Translations under genes and position numbers: made by a program
Source: Limnothrix sp. CACIAM 69d
GTDB lineage: Bacteria; Cyanobacteriota; Cyanobacteriia; CACIAM-69d
Assembly: GCA_001913845.2 (NCBI GenBank)
Contig: MKGP02000082.1
Span: 1-64,000 of the forward strand
DNA: 64,000 nucleotides
Direction: 5' to 3'
In this document: one piece after another, positions 10,731 to 20,084 of the stretch
Layout of the letters: each line of letters starts with the position of its first letter
How positions within the stretch are numbered: position 1 is the stretch's first letter
Notes under the pieces: generated by a model
What the model was told of the DNA's origin: nothing
The model's input: the letters and a program-made list of their open reading frames with translations, nothing else
Databases searched by the model: none

Positions 10731-11222
10731 CTAATTGCTCAACACTGAGGCGAGAGGCTGAGGCTGCTGTTCAAAGAAGCGAATGCTAGTAGGTGTGCGG
10801 TTTTTGAGATCGGGAGCGTAGCGGGCTAGGTGGCGCACTACCCGATCGTTGACCCACAAAATGATGGGGAACCGAAACTGATGGGTGAAGGCGTTGAAGG
10901 CCCGATTGGTGGCCACCAATAGATCATCCAGTTCTTCTAGGGTTTCCAACCCGGTGACCACCAGGGCTTGCGGTGGGTGCTGGCGGCAAATGTGTTGGAT
11001 AGGTGACAAGAGCGATCGGGCAGAGGTGGGCAACTGCAAGCACCCGACCTCCAGGGACAGCATCTCGCGTAAGCGATTAGTGGCACAACGCTGAACCGTG
11101 GGATCGTTGCAGTGCGCCAGAATCAAGGCAAATTCTCCCTGCTGGTGCAACAGAGTTCTGGCCAAGATGGCAACAGATCGTTCATTGGCATTGGCGAGAC
11201 TGCCTGGAACTTTGGGGCCCAT
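10731..11222 (-). CDS. Small conserved protein, partner of the ATPase gene
   Basis: This 163-residue soluble protein was not recognised with certainty. It reads like the N-terminal domain of large cyanobacterial ATPase/TPR-associated proteins: ERSVAILARTLLHQQGEFAL, then a central LVVTGLETLEELDDLL strand and FPIILWVNDRVVRHLARYAPD, the pattern of a P-loop-like fold with a sensor strand but no evident Walker A. It starts with ATG at 11222 and ends with TAG at 10731. It lies 91 bp downstream of the ATPase gene on the same strand, implying an operon. In relatives this type of domain is, from memory, usually fused to a long repeat domain. Here it ends early, next to the duplicated non-coding block, so it may be a truncated remnant or a minimal stand-alone form. 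Confidence 0.65.
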   Translation of the reverse strand: MGPKVPGSLANANERSVAILARTLLHQQGEFALILAHCNDPTVQRCATNRLREMLSLEVGCLQLPTSARSLLSPIQHICRQHPPQALVVTGLETLEELDDLLVATNRAFNAFTHQFRFPIILWVNDRVVRHLARYAPDLKNRTPTSIRFFEQQPQPLASVLSN

Positions 11223-11313
11223 GGCTTAACGCTCCTCATTGGGAACAGTCGCATGACTGCTACGTATTGCGCCTGGGTGGATGGGTTAGGCCCAGGCGGC
11301 GATCATCTGGGAG

Positions 11314-12648
11314 TTAGCGGTTTTGTTGCTGCCAAGCTTGAAACCAGTCGGTTTCTTCAAGGGAAGGGTTGATGCCAAACCAACGTCCCTGGGCATCGCG
11401 GTACTCGTAAACAATTTGAGTCCGCAGCAGCATTTGGTAGCTGTCCTCGCCACGCACACTTTGTTCACGGACAACTTGGAAAAGGCGCTCTCGCTCGATG
11501 TCATCGATCGACAGGGTGAGATCGTCCCGACTGTCGCGAATGGCGCGCTCCAAGTTCGCCCGAGCAAAGGGAGGGTCTTCCTGCTGTAGGCAGCGATAGA
11601 GTAATCCTAACAGGCTTCGGGGGTGACCACCACTGACCCGACAAAGACGATTTAGGGTTTCCAAGTCTTCAAAAACTTCGCTGACATGGCTGAGGGCTTC
11701 GGTGGGAGAAAGGTTGGGAAAAGCCCTCGCCAAAACAGCCGATCGCAAGGCTTCCATGCCTGGTTCAAAGGGTTCCCCATTCCGAGTCCGCACCGGAATC
11801 ATTGACAATACTTTGGGAGCCAAACCGCCGCCTAAGCGGTTTTTCATCGCTTCGTATTCGTCAGCAAACATTAACGAAAGGGGAACGGTGTAGACCAAAT
11901 GGCAATTAATTCGCCGGAGCTGAGCACCGCGATCGATAAACAAATATTCCGGTTGCCGCCGCCCGATCGAGGGTAAGGTGCGGCTATCCACCCGATCGAG
12001 GTTATCCACAATCACCACCAGGCCCTTCTTGCCGCGCCGCAATAATTCTTGGGTGGCCCGCTGAATAATTTCCTCGTTAATGGCCCGCAGAATTCCCTCC
12101 GTTCGCGGCTCCAGGTATTGTCGCAATTGGCTGCGCAGTTTGGGATTGTCCTGGGTTTTGGCGGTAATTTTGGCAATTCCTAGGGAAACCTCCGCCTGAG
12201 CACCCAACTCGATCGGGGTTTGCAGAAAGTCTGAAACCTCTTGGAACAAATTGGCAAAATAGCTGGGTTTCAACTTAATGCCAACGGAATCTAAGTTTTC
12301 GCTGACCTGGCGAGTAATGGCCAACAAAATATCACTAATATCCACATCGGCCATGTCTAAGTCTTGGGTAGACTCGAAATAGACCACATGGAAATTCTCT
12401 TGCTCCAGTTCAGCTTTCAACCGCAAGAGTTCCGTGGACTTCCCGCAGCCAATGTGTCCCGTAAAAAGCTGACAAGTGGGCACATCGGGAGAAATTCGGA
12501 CGATCGTCCGCTTCAGCTCACCAATGATATTGCCACCGCGCACATTCGAGAAATCAATATAGTATTTTCGATCTTCCGGCTTGGCGAGATCGAGCGTATA
12601 GGAAGGATTGCAGGCCTTAAAGAAGCGGGATATATCGTCAATTGCCAT
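11314..12648 (-). CDS. AAA/KAP-like P-loop ATPase
   Basis: This 444-residue P-loop NTPase carries Walker A GHIGCGKST at about residue 65, Walker B LVVIVDNLDRV at about 210, and a C-terminal helical lid with a winged-helix-like end. It resembles the cyanobacterial AAA ATPases of the ORC/STAND-like type often placed beside signalling or repeat proteins; the biological substrate is unknown. The start ATG at 12648 gives MAIDDISRFFKACNPSYTL, the typical N-terminus of the group. The small protein at 10731-11222 follows 91 bp downstream. There is no signal peptide or membrane segment, so it acts in the cytoplasm. Confidence 0.8.
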   Translation of the reverse strand: MAIDDISRFFKACNPSYTLDLAKPEDRKYYIDFSNVRGGNIIGELKRTIVRISPDVPTCQLFTGHIGCGKSTELLRLKAELEQENFHVVYFESTQDLDMADVDISDILLAITRQVSENLDSVGIKLKPSYFANLFQEVSDFLQTPIELGAQAEVSLGIAKITAKTQDNPKLRSQLRQYLEPRTEGILRAINEEIIQRATQELLRRGKKGLVVIVDNLDRVDSRTLPSIGRRQPEYLFIDRGAQLRRINCHLVYTVPLSLMFADEYEAMKNRLGGGLAPKVLSMIPVRTRNGEPFEPGMEALRSAVLARAFPNLSPTEALSHVSEVFEDLETLNRLCRVSGGHPRSLLGLLYRCLQQEDPPFARANLERAIRDSRDDLTLSIDDIERERLFQVVREQSVRGEDSYQMLLRTQIVYEYRDAQGRWFGINPSLEETDWFQAWQQQNR

Positions 12649-12982
12649 GGTACTGAGAAATATCGGCCAAAGAAAACAGCAACAATCGACTTGGACTAGG
12701 GCTACGATGCAACCATCATGACCAACCTAGCGATCAAAGTACAGGAAGACCGGCATTCACCCTGAAATCTATTCCTGAAATCTTGAAATTGATGAAAATT
12801 GTGCAGTTTGTCCTGGGTTTTCGTTGTGGGGCGAGCAGCGGCAACTATTCTAAAGGGCCCCATTTTGAATTGGGGTTGGGGGTCTTGGCCACTGAAGCTC
12901 AGGAGAAATCAGGTATCCCTTGCAGAAATCCATATATTCAGGACGCTATTACAGACGCTATTACATAAAACAGATCAGTTAA
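12649..12982. other. Intergenic region between ATPase and ftsQ
   Basis: This 334-bp divergent gap must hold the promoters of the ATPase operon (minus) and ftsQ (plus). The only clear structure is a short direct repeat GACGCTATTACA twice in a row near 12942-12965, just before ftsQ. No gene was seen. Confidence 0.5.
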
Positions 12983-13879
12983 ATGGGCCAGATGTTCAAC
13001 GGGCCAGATGACGGGCCAGATATGGATCCGCTTGTTCCCTTGTCTCGCCGCCACTTGGATCTGCGGCGATCGCACCTTCGCCGTCGCCGCCACTGGAAAA
13101 TTGCGCGGCGGAGTTGGCGCTTGGTGGCGGTGGGGTTGGTGGCGATCGCGACGGCCAGCTTGGTCACCGCTTCCCCTTGGGTGATTCGGGGGCCCGAACA
13201 GGTGGACGTGTTGGGCAATCGGATGCTGAGCGATGACCATGTGCGATCGCTCCTGGGCATCAGCTATCCTCAATCTTTGTGGAAACTCCAGCCCCAAGTG
13301 ATTGCCGCCAGTTTGCGGGCCAGGGGCCCCGTGGCCCACGCAGAAGTCACTCGCCAACTGTTGCCGCCCAAGTTGGTGGTGCAGGTCACGGAGCTGTTTC
13401 CGGTGGCTGTGATTGAGTCCACGGTTCCGGTGCAACGGGCTGGCGGCAACCCCCGCGCCCAAATCGGCCTGATGGACAGCCAGGGCACTTGGATTGAGCT
13501 AGAGCGATACCAAGCCATGCGCCCTGTCCCCCAATTGCCCGTGCTCAAGGCGATCGGGGACTATGACACGATCCAACGGGAATGGGCTTTTATCTACCGT
13601 TGGCTGAGTCTGTCGCCCGTGGCTGTGCAGGCGGTGGATTGGCGCAATCCCCGATCGATCCGTTTGCAAACGGAATTGGGGCCCGTGGAATTGGGAACCT
13701 ATGGGCGCGATCGCTGGGCCCAGCAAATGGCGCTCCTGGCGCGGATGCGATCGCTCCCGCAACAACTTGATCCCAGACAAATTGATCACATTGATTTCCG
13801 GGATTTGGAGCGACCCGCCATCCAAATGCGATCCACCACTCTGGACAAGGGAGCACAACAACAGCTAAAACCACCCTAG
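12983..13879 (+). CDS. ftsQ: Cell division protein FtsQ/DivIB-type
   Basis: This single-pass membrane protein of the divisome has up to 298 residues. A basic cytoplasmic N-terminus rich in RRH/RRR is followed by one membrane segment (LVAVGLVAIATASLVTA, about 47-63). Next comes a POTRA-type FtsQ domain beginning VIRGPEQVDVLGNRMLSDDHVRSLL, and the periplasmic beta domain. Its position directly upstream of ftsZ supports the call, as ftsQ-ftsZ pairs are common in cyanobacteria. The start is uncertain: ATG at 12983, or ATG at 13022 (MDPLVPLSRRHL); neither has a strong ribosome-binding site. Periplasmic sequence varies widely in this family, so recognition rests on topology, POTRA motif and context. 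Confidence 0.85.
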   Translation: MGQMFNGPDDGPDMDPLVPLSRRHLDLRRSHLRRRRHWKIARRSWRLVAVGLVAIATASLVTASPWVIRGPEQVDVLGNRMLSDDHVRSLLGISYPQSLWKLQPQVIAASLRARGPVAHAEVTRQLLPPKLVVQVTELFPVAVIESTVPVQRAGGNPRAQIGLMDSQGTWIELERYQAMRPVPQLPVLKAIGDYDTIQREWAFIYRWLSLSPVAVQAVDWRNPRSIRLQTELGPVELGTYGRDRWAQQMALLARMRSLPQQLDPRQIDHIDFRDLERPAIQMRSTTLDKGAQQQLKPP

Positions 13880-14115
13880 TAACACTGTTGTTGCCTGAGC
13901 ACATCGCCCGAGCATTTCACCCGTTGATCGGATTTCCACCTCAGCAACTTCCCCACACTCGTTCACGCCCCGGCCCCTTGATCCAACAGCCGCCAGATTG
14001 CTGAGATAACTTTTTTCCAGCAACTTTCAGCAACTTACCCTATAGTTGTCTACAAATTCTGTAAATTCTGTCGGTTGGACAATCTAACCTTCGACCCTTT
14101 TAGCTTGCCAATCCC
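13880..14115 (+). promoter_or_regulatory. ftsZ upstream region with possible promoter
   Basis: This is the 236-bp gap between ftsQ and ftsZ. A plausible -10 box TATAGT lies at 14041 with no good -35. AAATTCTGT is repeated directly near 14054-14071. It is AT-richer than the flanking genes. Whether ftsZ also has its own promoter cannot be decided by eye. Confidence 0.35.
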
Positions 14116-15393
14116 ATGACGCTTAATGACCGCCTGGGGCCTGCCCAAGACAACCCAACCGCCTACGACTCCGCCGAGTACCCCCGTGGAGCCAGCGGAG
14201 CCTATGGAAGTGCTGGCCTGCCCCTCAGCAATATCGGTAGCGGCTTTAAGAATAATGGAGATGGCGGGATGCAGCCCGGTGAAACTGCCAAAGGAAGCGA
14301 GATCGTGCCAGGAAGCATCGCCCGTATTAAGGTCATTGGCGTAGGTGGTGGCGGCGGCAACGCTGTGAACCGCATGATTGCCAGCCAAATTTCCGGCATC
14401 GAGTTTTGGTCTATCAATACCGATGCCCAGGCCCTGACCCAATCGGCGGCCCAAAACCGCTTGCAAATTGGTCAAAAGCTCACCAAGGGGCTGGGAGCTG
14501 GCGGCAACCGCACCATTGGCAAAAGCGCCGCTGAAGAATCCCGGGAAGAAATTGCCAACCTGGTGCAAAACACAGAATTGGTCTTCATTACGGCCGGCAT
14601 GGGCGGCGGCACTGGAACCGGGGCCGCCCCGATCGTGGCGGAAATGGCCAAGGAAGCCGGTGCGCTGACGGTGGCGGTGGTGACCCGGCCCTTTAAGTTT
14701 GAAGGGCGGCGGCGCATGGCCCAAGCCGAAGAAGGCATCGCGGAACTGCAAGCCCAGGTAGACACCACGATCATCATTCCTAACGATCGCCTGTTGGCCG
14801 CCATTCCGGAACAAACCCCCGTCCAAGAAGCCTTCCAGTTTGCCGATGACGTGTTGCGGCAAGGGGTTCAGGGGATCTCTGATATCATCACCATTCCCGG
14901 TTTGGTGAATGTGGACTTTGCCGATGTGCGAGCGGTGATGGCCGATGCCGGTTCGGCGCTGATGGGCATTGGTATTGGTTCCGGGAAGTCCCGGGCCCGC
15001 GATGCGGCCAATGCGGCTATTTCCTCCCCGCTGCTCGAAGCCAGCATTGAAGGGGCCAAGGGCGTGGTCTTGAATATTACGGGCGGTCGTGATCTAACCC
15101 TCCATGAGGTGAATGCGGCCGCTGAAGCAATCTATGAAGTGGTTGACCCGAACGCCAACATCATCTTCGGTGCGGTGATTGATGAGCGACTGCAGGGGGA
15201 AATTTGCGTCACGGTGATTGCAACGGGCTTTTCGGCAGATTTGCCCCCCAATCCGGCGGCGGGCCGCTTGGGCACGGGTTTACCGCGATCGACCCCTAAG
15301 CCCCTCCCGAACCCCACGGGCGATCAAAAGGGCAACAGCATGTTGGGTGGGCTAGATATTCCCGAGTTCCTGCAACGGCGGCGGAATCCCTAG
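14116..15393 (+). CDS. ftsZ: Cell division GTPase FtsZ
   Basis: FtsZ is the tubulin-like GTPase that polymerises into the division ring at mid-cell. The protein has 425 residues. A variable N-terminal arm of about 65 residues, longer than in most bacteria and usual for cyanobacteria, precedes [18 protein letters not shown]. The tubulin signature [10 protein letters not shown] lies near residue 163 and the T7 region [11 protein letters not shown] near 272. A linker rich in Pro and Gly leads to the conserved C-terminal peptide [11 protein letters not shown], the docking site for partner proteins. The start at 14116 (MTLNDRLGP) is the first ATG of the frame. The gene lies between ftsQ and thiD on the same strand. 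Confidence 0.98.
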   Translation: MTLNDRLGPAQDNPTAYDSAEYPRGASGAYGSAGLPLSNIGSGFKNNGDGGMQPGETAKGSEIVPGSIARIKVIGVGGGGGNAVNRMIASQISGIEFWSINTDAQALTQSAAQNRLQIGQKLTKGLGAGGNRTIGKSAAEESREEIANLVQNTELVFITAGMGGGTGTGAAPIVAEMAKEAGALTVAVVTRPFKFEGRRRMAQAEEGIAELQAQVDTTIIIPNDRLLAAIPEQTPVQEAFQFADDVLRQGVQGISDIITIPGLVNVDFADVRAVMADAGSALMGIGIGSGKSRARDAANAAISSPLLEASIEGAKGVVLNITGGRDLTLHEVNAAAEAIYEVVDPNANIIFGAVIDERLQGEICVTVIATGFSADLPPNPAAGRLGTGLPRSTPKPLPNPTGDQKGNSMLGGLDIPEFLQRRRNP

Positions 15394-15439
15394 GCTCCCC
15401 GATCCCACCCGATCTTGATCGTCCTAGATCATCTAGACC

Positions 15440-16252
15440 ATGAGCCAGGGAATGCAGCCCCCGATCGCCCTGACCATTGCCGGTTCCGATAGCGGCGGCG
15501 GTGCGGGAATTCAAGCCGATTTAAAAACCTTCGCCATGCACTGTGTTCACGGTGCTTGTGCCTTAACCTGTGTGACGGCCCAAAACACCTTGGGGGTCAC
15601 CAGGGTTGACCCGTTGGCTCCGGCGGCGGTGGTGGCCCAAATTGATGCGGTGGCAATCGATTTAGGCATCGCAGCGGCCAAAACGGGCATGTTGCTGAAT
15701 CGAGACATTATTTCGGCCGTGGTCGATCGGCTCACGGCTGACCCGTTACCGGCCTTGGTCGTGGATCCGGTGATGGTGTCCCGCACGGGGGCGCAGTTGA
15801 TTGATAACGACGCGGTGGCACTGATGCGCGATCGGCTGTTGCCCTTGGCGACGGTGGCCACGCCCAATTGCTATGAAGCGCAACTATTGACCGGACGGGC
15901 GATCGAGTCCTTGGCGGACTTGATCGCGGCGGCAAAAACCATTTGGCAGTTGGGGCCCCAGGCGGTGGTGGTGAAGGGGGGCGGTTTGCCGGGAGATTTA
16001 CGGGGCGTGGATGTGTGGTTTGCGGGCGATGAACCGGTGGTGTTGCGGACGGAAACCGTGGACACCCCCCACACCCATGGCACGGGCTGTAGTTTGTCTG
16101 CGGCGATCGCGGCGAACTTGGCCTTGGGGCAAGCCCCGTTGGCGGCAACCCAGGCAGCCAAAGCCTACGTTACGCAAGCATTGCGCCATTCTCTGGCGAT
16201 CGGACAAGGCCAGGGGCCGATCGGGCACTTTTTCCCGTTGTTGAACGGTTGA
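15440..16252 (+). CDS. thiD: Hydroxymethylpyrimidine/phosphomethylpyrimidine kinase ThiD
   Basis: ThiD phosphorylates hydroxymethylpyrimidine and then its monophosphate to give HMP-diphosphate for thiamine synthesis in the cytoplasm. The 270-residue protein shows the ribokinase-fold hallmarks: ALTIAGSDSGGGAGIQADLKT at the N-terminus, ALTCVTAQNT in the substrate site, VVDPVMVS, NCYEAQLLTG, VVKGGG, and the C-terminal anion-hole motif THGTGCSLSAAIAA. Length is normal for the single-domain form. It follows ftsZ by 46 bp on the same strand, so read-through is likely. No TPP riboswitch was seen in the short gap. Confidence 0.97.
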   Translation: MSQGMQPPIALTIAGSDSGGGAGIQADLKTFAMHCVHGACALTCVTAQNTLGVTRVDPLAPAAVVAQIDAVAIDLGIAAAKTGMLLNRDIISAVVDRLTADPLPALVVDPVMVSRTGAQLIDNDAVALMRDRLLPLATVATPNCYEAQLLTGRAIESLADLIAAAKTIWQLGPQAVVVKGGGLPGDLRGVDVWFAGDEPVVLRTETVDTPHTHGTGCSLSAAIAANLALGQAPLAATQAAKAYVTQALRHSLAIGQGQGPIGHFFPLLNG

Positions 16253-16653
16253 TTGACCCTGCATCGCACCCAGTTAATCCCTAACTACCGATATCTAACC
16301 ACCGATCTCCAACTGAAATCACACCCTAATTTCGCAATCCTGGAAGTTTTCAGCAGAAAATTGCCTGAACGCGCTGAATTTTCACCAATCTCAGCTCCCT
16401 AGTGGGCGTGGGAACATTTGGCGACCGATCATCGGCCAGTTTCGCAGGCGACAATCAGCCCCTCCCCAATCCGGAAGTCTGCTGCTTCGGTAGGAAGAGG
16501 AAAAAAGGTGGTGACGATCGCTACGACCGATGGTGAAAACACGGAAATTGGGCGATCGGGGACAGGCTGCTGCATGACTGAGATCGGTCTCCGTTTGCGA
16601 TCGCCGTCGCCATCTGTGATTGCTAACCGAGTGAAACTAGAGATATCACAAGC
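16253..16653. other. Intergenic region after thiD
   Basis: About 400 bp without a supported gene. It holds several CGATCG motifs. No clear terminator, tRNA or repeat was seen. A short minus-strand frame across 16429-16686 has no protein-like pattern. Confidence 0.4.
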
Positions 16654-17253
16654 ATGATGGGCGATCGAGCAATGATGAGCACGCATTCCCCCAGATCTGG
16701 CCAGCGTCCAGAGGACAACGTGCGGGCGATCGCCGACGCGTTGGCCGTCTATCTCGCTTGGTCGTTCCGCAACAGTGTGACGCAGGTCAAAAAAACAACA
16801 ACCGTGATCCCGGAAGTGCCCGCTGTGGGTCGGTCAGCTTCGGATTCCCAACCATCAACCACGATCGAAGCCATGGCCGACCAACCGCCAGCCGGTTTGG
16901 CCGACTCTGGGGCCCCGTCTGCAACTTCGGAGAAGGCTGAGGGTGACTCAGTGAATTTACGGAGATTAGCCCAGTGGCGCGAGCTTGACCCGGACGCGAT
17001 CGAGCCAATCCCTTCCTCTGAGTCATCTTCTGAGTCATGGCCGACGGCTGAACTGCGGGCAGAAACAGAACCCTCCCGTCAATTGCCAGGGTTAACTGCG
17101 GCCATGACCACCACGGAAACCGTTACCAGCGGTGTGAATTTCCAAAGTGAGCGATCGGGCACTGCCACTCCTGCTCAAGGATCGCCAGACTCCGATTGGG
17201 TAGATTTTGGGGCCGATCCTTGGGATACGGCTCTGGAACCGGGCATGGGTTAA
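16654..17253 (+). CDS. Hypothetical Ser/Ala/Thr-rich acidic protein
   Basis: A possible protein of 199 residues; not recognised. The first 50 residues look folded and helical (EDNVRAIADALAVYLAWSFRNSVTQVKK). The rest is low-complexity, rich in Ser, Ala, Thr, Pro and acidic residues, ending DSDWVDFGADPWDTAL, with no membrane segment. The frame contains alternative ATG starts at 16657, 16672 and 16675 (MSTHSPRSGQ); the last gives the most natural N-terminus. It stands alone between thiD and a convergent small gene. The disordered composition and many CGATCG-derived codons mean it could be a chance frame. Confidence 0.45.
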   Translation: MMGDRAMMSTHSPRSGQRPEDNVRAIADALAVYLAWSFRNSVTQVKKTTTVIPEVPAVGRSASDSQPSTTIEAMADQPPAGLADSGAPSATSEKAEGDSVNLRRLAQWRELDPDAIEPIPSSESSSESWPTAELRAETEPSRQLPGLTAAMTTTETVTSGVNFQSERSGTATPAQGSPDSDWVDFGADPWDTALEPGMG

Positions 17254-17351
17254 ACCGGCCCTCACTTGATCGCCTGGCGACAACCTTCACGACTGACCCT
17301 CACGGCCAACCCATTCCGACCAACTGGGGCGAGTTTTCTGAACCGGCTGCC

Positions 17352-17804
17352 CTAAACCAGCCAGCCCGTTTCGTCATCATTACTCTTGCGCGGGTCGATC
17401 GGGCCCGAGACCGAGCGGCGCGGCGGCAATCGGCGCGGGGTCGGCGCATTGGGACGAGTCAGGGGCTTCGGCAGATTGCGATCGTTCATCGGGTCGATCG
17501 GGGCGGGGGCAACCGGCGGAGCCAAATTCAAAATGCGGGGTTTGCTGCGGCGCTCCGGCACGATCGGGGCCGCCAATTTCGCCGGCAATTGTGGTGGCGT
17601 GCTGGCGGGAAGGCTACGGCTCGCGATCGCCGGGGCCGCAGGTTCCGCTTGCTGGGCTAACCATAACCGCAACCCATCCTCGATCGCGTTCCCAGGTGCA
17701 TCGGTCAGTTCTAACACCCGATTGATCAAGGTCGGATCCAAGAAAACTGTATATTGCTCGCGATGTTGGCTGGACTGACCGGACGGGGCGGATGGTGCAG
17801 ACAT
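17352..17804 (-). CDS. Small protein with ribbon-helix-helix-like core and Pro-rich tail
   Basis: A 150-residue protein of unknown function. Residues 15-55 (QYTVFLDPTLINRVLELTDAPGNAIEDGLRLWLAQQ) have the strand-helix-helix pattern of ribbon-helix-helix DNA-binding proteins. The remaining two thirds is disordered, Pro-, Arg- and Ala-rich, and ends SNDDETGWLV. The frame is open much further upstream (to 18101), but the protein-like part begins at MSAPSAPSGQ (17804), so that start is preferred. It has no adjacent toxin-like gene on the same strand, so an antitoxin role is not supported. It converges with the hypothetical gene ending at 17253. Confidence 0.55.
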   Translation of the reverse strand: MSAPSAPSGQSSQHREQYTVFLDPTLINRVLELTDAPGNAIEDGLRLWLAQQAEPAAPAIASRSLPASTPPQLPAKLAAPIVPERRSKPRILNLAPPVAPAPIDPMNDRNLPKPLTRPNAPTPRRLPPRRSVSGPIDPRKSNDDETGWLV

Positions 17805-18054
17805 GGAAAGCGTAGCGATCGGGTGGGCAAATAACTCAACCCATTGTCGCCTGTTTGGGGGCCGATCGCCCATGAACCTATGGCTCAACCAGTCTTGATC
17901 GGACGATCGGAGGCCCACCTCACTCAGGCGGGCGACAAGCCACCGACCGGCCGCCAACAGGCCGGCCACAAGCCATGGAGCGGAAATTGGCTTGGCCAAA
18001 TGGCTTGGGAAATGGGTCGAGCAAGATTGGGTAGCAATTCGGCAAAAAATTGGC

Positions 18055-18084
18055 AAAAAAAAGGAGAGTCGTTGCGGACTCTCC
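18055..18084 (-). terminator. Intrinsic terminator of gatB
   Basis: On the minus strand a perfect 8-bp stem GGAGAGTC/GACTCTCC with loop CGCAAC (18063-18084) is followed at once by eight T residues (18055-18062). It lies 110 bp past the gatB stop and points the right way. Confidence 0.85.
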
Positions 18085-18194
18085 CAGTCATCAGGGTGCA
18101 TCTACTTAGCACAGTATAACAGCAGAAGGGCGAGGGGTGTCACCCCCTTTTTTGAAATTTTGATGAATTCTTGGAAATCCAGTCGGCCGATCGC

Positions 18195-19679
18195 CTAGCC
18201 ATTCAGCAACTCCTCCAGCAATTGGTTCGTGAGCTTCGGATCCACGCGGCCGCCGCTCTTCTTCATCAGTTGCCCCACAAAGAAGCCCTTCAGCTTGGTT
18301 TTTCCCGCGCGATATTGCTCCAGTTCCGTCGGATGGGCCGCCAAAACCTCTTCGATCATGGCTTTGATCGCCCCTTGGTCGGAAATTTGCACCAACCCCT
18401 TGCGATCGACCAGGGCCTTGGGCGAGCCACCTTCTGTTAACAGCTCCGGCAGGATGTCTTTGGCGATTTTGCCGCTGATGGTTCCATTCACAATGAGACC
18501 CACCAACTCCGCCAACTCCGCTGGTTTCAGGGCCAAGTTGTCGATCGACCGTTTTTCGTTCTTCAGCCAAGCGGCAATATCACCCATGATCCAGTTTGCC
18601 GCCTGCTTCACATCGCCCCCAGCGGCCACCGTGGCTTCAAAATATTCCGCCACCGCCCGCTCATCGGTCAGCACCTGGGCATCATAGGCCGACAAGCCCA
18701 ACTCCGTTTCATAGCGATGGCGCTTTTGGGCCGGCAACTCCGGTAACTCCTCGCGCCAAGACTCCCGTTGTTCTTCCGACACCACGATCGGGGTGAGATC
18801 TGGCTCCGGGAAATAGCGATAGTCGCTGGAGCCTTCCTTAGAGCGCATGGAAATGGTACGTTGGCTGCCCTCTTCCCAAAGGCGGGTTTCTTGGACGATC
18901 GGCTCGCCGGTTTCGATCGCCTCAATTTGGCGCTCAATTTCATACTCGATCGCCCGCTGAATCGCGTTGAACGAGTTCATATTTTTGATTTCAACCTTCG
19001 TGCCAAAGGCCTTTTGGCCCACCGGTCGCACCGACACATTCACATCACAACGCAGGGAACCTTCCTGCATGTTGCCGTCACTGATGCCCAAATAGCGCAC
19101 GATTCGGCGCAGTTCCTTGGCATATTCCGCCGCCTCTTGGCCCGTGCGAATGTCCGGCTCCGAAACGATTTCCACCAACGGCACACCGGCTCGGTTGTAG
19201 TCCACTAGGGAATAGGCCGACCCGGCCAGGCGATCGGCCCCCGCATGAACCAACTTGCCCGCGTCTTCTTCCATGTGCAAACGGGTGATGCCAATCCGCT
19301 TACGGGTAGCGTTCCCTTGCTTGTCCACAATTTCAACTTCCAGCCAACCATGCTCCGCGATCGGCAGGTCGTATTGGGAAATTTGGTAATTCTTGGGCAA
19401 ATCGGGATAGAAATATTGCTTGCGATCGAACTTGCTGTAGGGGGCGATCTGACAATTGAGGGCCAAGCCCGCCTTCACCGCATATTCCAACACCTTTTGG
19501 TTCAGCACCGGCAGCGTGCCCGGCAACCCCAAGCACACCGGATCCACATGGGTGTTGGGATCGGCTCCAAACTCCGTGGAACTGGTACAGAAAATTTTGG
19601 TTTCCGTGCTCAGTTGACAGTGGGTTTCGAGACCAATGACGGCTTCGTATTCGGTCTTGGCAGGCGCGGCAACGGTCAT
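18195..19679 (-). CDS. gatB: Asp-tRNA(Asn)/Glu-tRNA(Gln) amidotransferase subunit B
   Basis: GatB is the kinase-like subunit of GatCAB, which activates and amidates mischarged Glu-tRNA(Gln) (and Asp-tRNA(Asn)); cyanobacteria lack glutaminyl-tRNA synthetase and need it. The 494-residue protein shows [21 protein letters not shown] at the N-terminus and the core [19 protein letters not shown]. Also visible are [13 protein letters not shown] and [17 protein letters not shown]. The YqeY-like tail reads [21 protein letters not shown] and [22 protein letters not shown]. The start at 19679 ([14 protein letters not shown]) fits the family; the frame opens 24 codons earlier with unlike residues. It is monocistronic here, without gatA or gatC, and ends in a good terminator. 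Confidence 0.97.
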   Translation of the reverse strand: MTVAAPAKTEYEAVIGLETHCQLSTETKIFCTSSTEFGADPNTHVDPVCLGLPGTLPVLNQKVLEYAVKAGLALNCQIAPYSKFDRKQYFYPDLPKNYQISQYDLPIAEHGWLEVEIVDKQGNATRKRIGITRLHMEEDAGKLVHAGADRLAGSAYSLVDYNRAGVPLVEIVSEPDIRTGQEAAEYAKELRRIVRYLGISDGNMQEGSLRCDVNVSVRPVGQKAFGTKVEIKNMNSFNAIQRAIEYEIERQIEAIETGEPIVQETRLWEEGSQRTISMRSKEGSSDYRYFPEPDLTPIVVSEEQRESWREELPELPAQKRHRYETELGLSAYDAQVLTDERAVAEYFEATVAAGGDVKQAANWIMGDIAAWLKNEKRSIDNLALKPAELAELVGLIVNGTISGKIAKDILPELLTEGGSPKALVDRKGLVQISDQGAIKAMIEEVLAAHPTELEQYRAGKTKLKGFFVGQLMKKSGGRVDPKLTNQLLEELLNG

Positions 19680-20084
19680 ATGCTTGGCTGAACTTGCTGT
19701 GAGTGACGGATGAGAAGTTAATGAACCGAAAGTGAATGAACCCAGAGGCACGGAGTCCGGCTGAATCAGCAGGCCGATTCAGTGTCCATGGCTCATGCCC
19801 GTCCAGTATTCCTACTGTGGGTCTTTGAGCGCGATCGGCTTAGAATCCCGAGAGGGCCCCAGTTGGCATGATTGAAAGGGTTAATCAATAGTTGAGCCAG
19901 TGGCCAAATCAACTAGCTAGACCATCACCCGATCAAAAAACCGATCAAAGCGCTCGGACTTCATTCTATCGCTAGCGATCGCCCGGCCCCGGTTGGAAGC
20001 AAAACTTTTGACGGTTGACCTGTCTCTTTCAACTGGCCGTGCTGGTGGAATTCATCGCCAAGGATTAATCAACGGAAGGTGGCC
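19680..20084. other. Divergent intergenic region gatB / membrane TPR gene
   Basis: About 400 bp that must hold promoters for gatB (minus) and the plus-strand gene at 20085. No gene, tRNA or clear repeat was seen; several CGATC motifs are present. Confidence 0.4.

Noticed and set aside
10731-12648. ATPase pair as a defence system
   Set aside because: No nuclease, protease or known effector domain is visible and no other defence genes are near. It is kept as an uncharacterised operon.
14050-14862. A 270-codon minus-strand open frame
   Set aside because: It is antisense to ftsZ, His/Gly-rich, without protein-like pattern.
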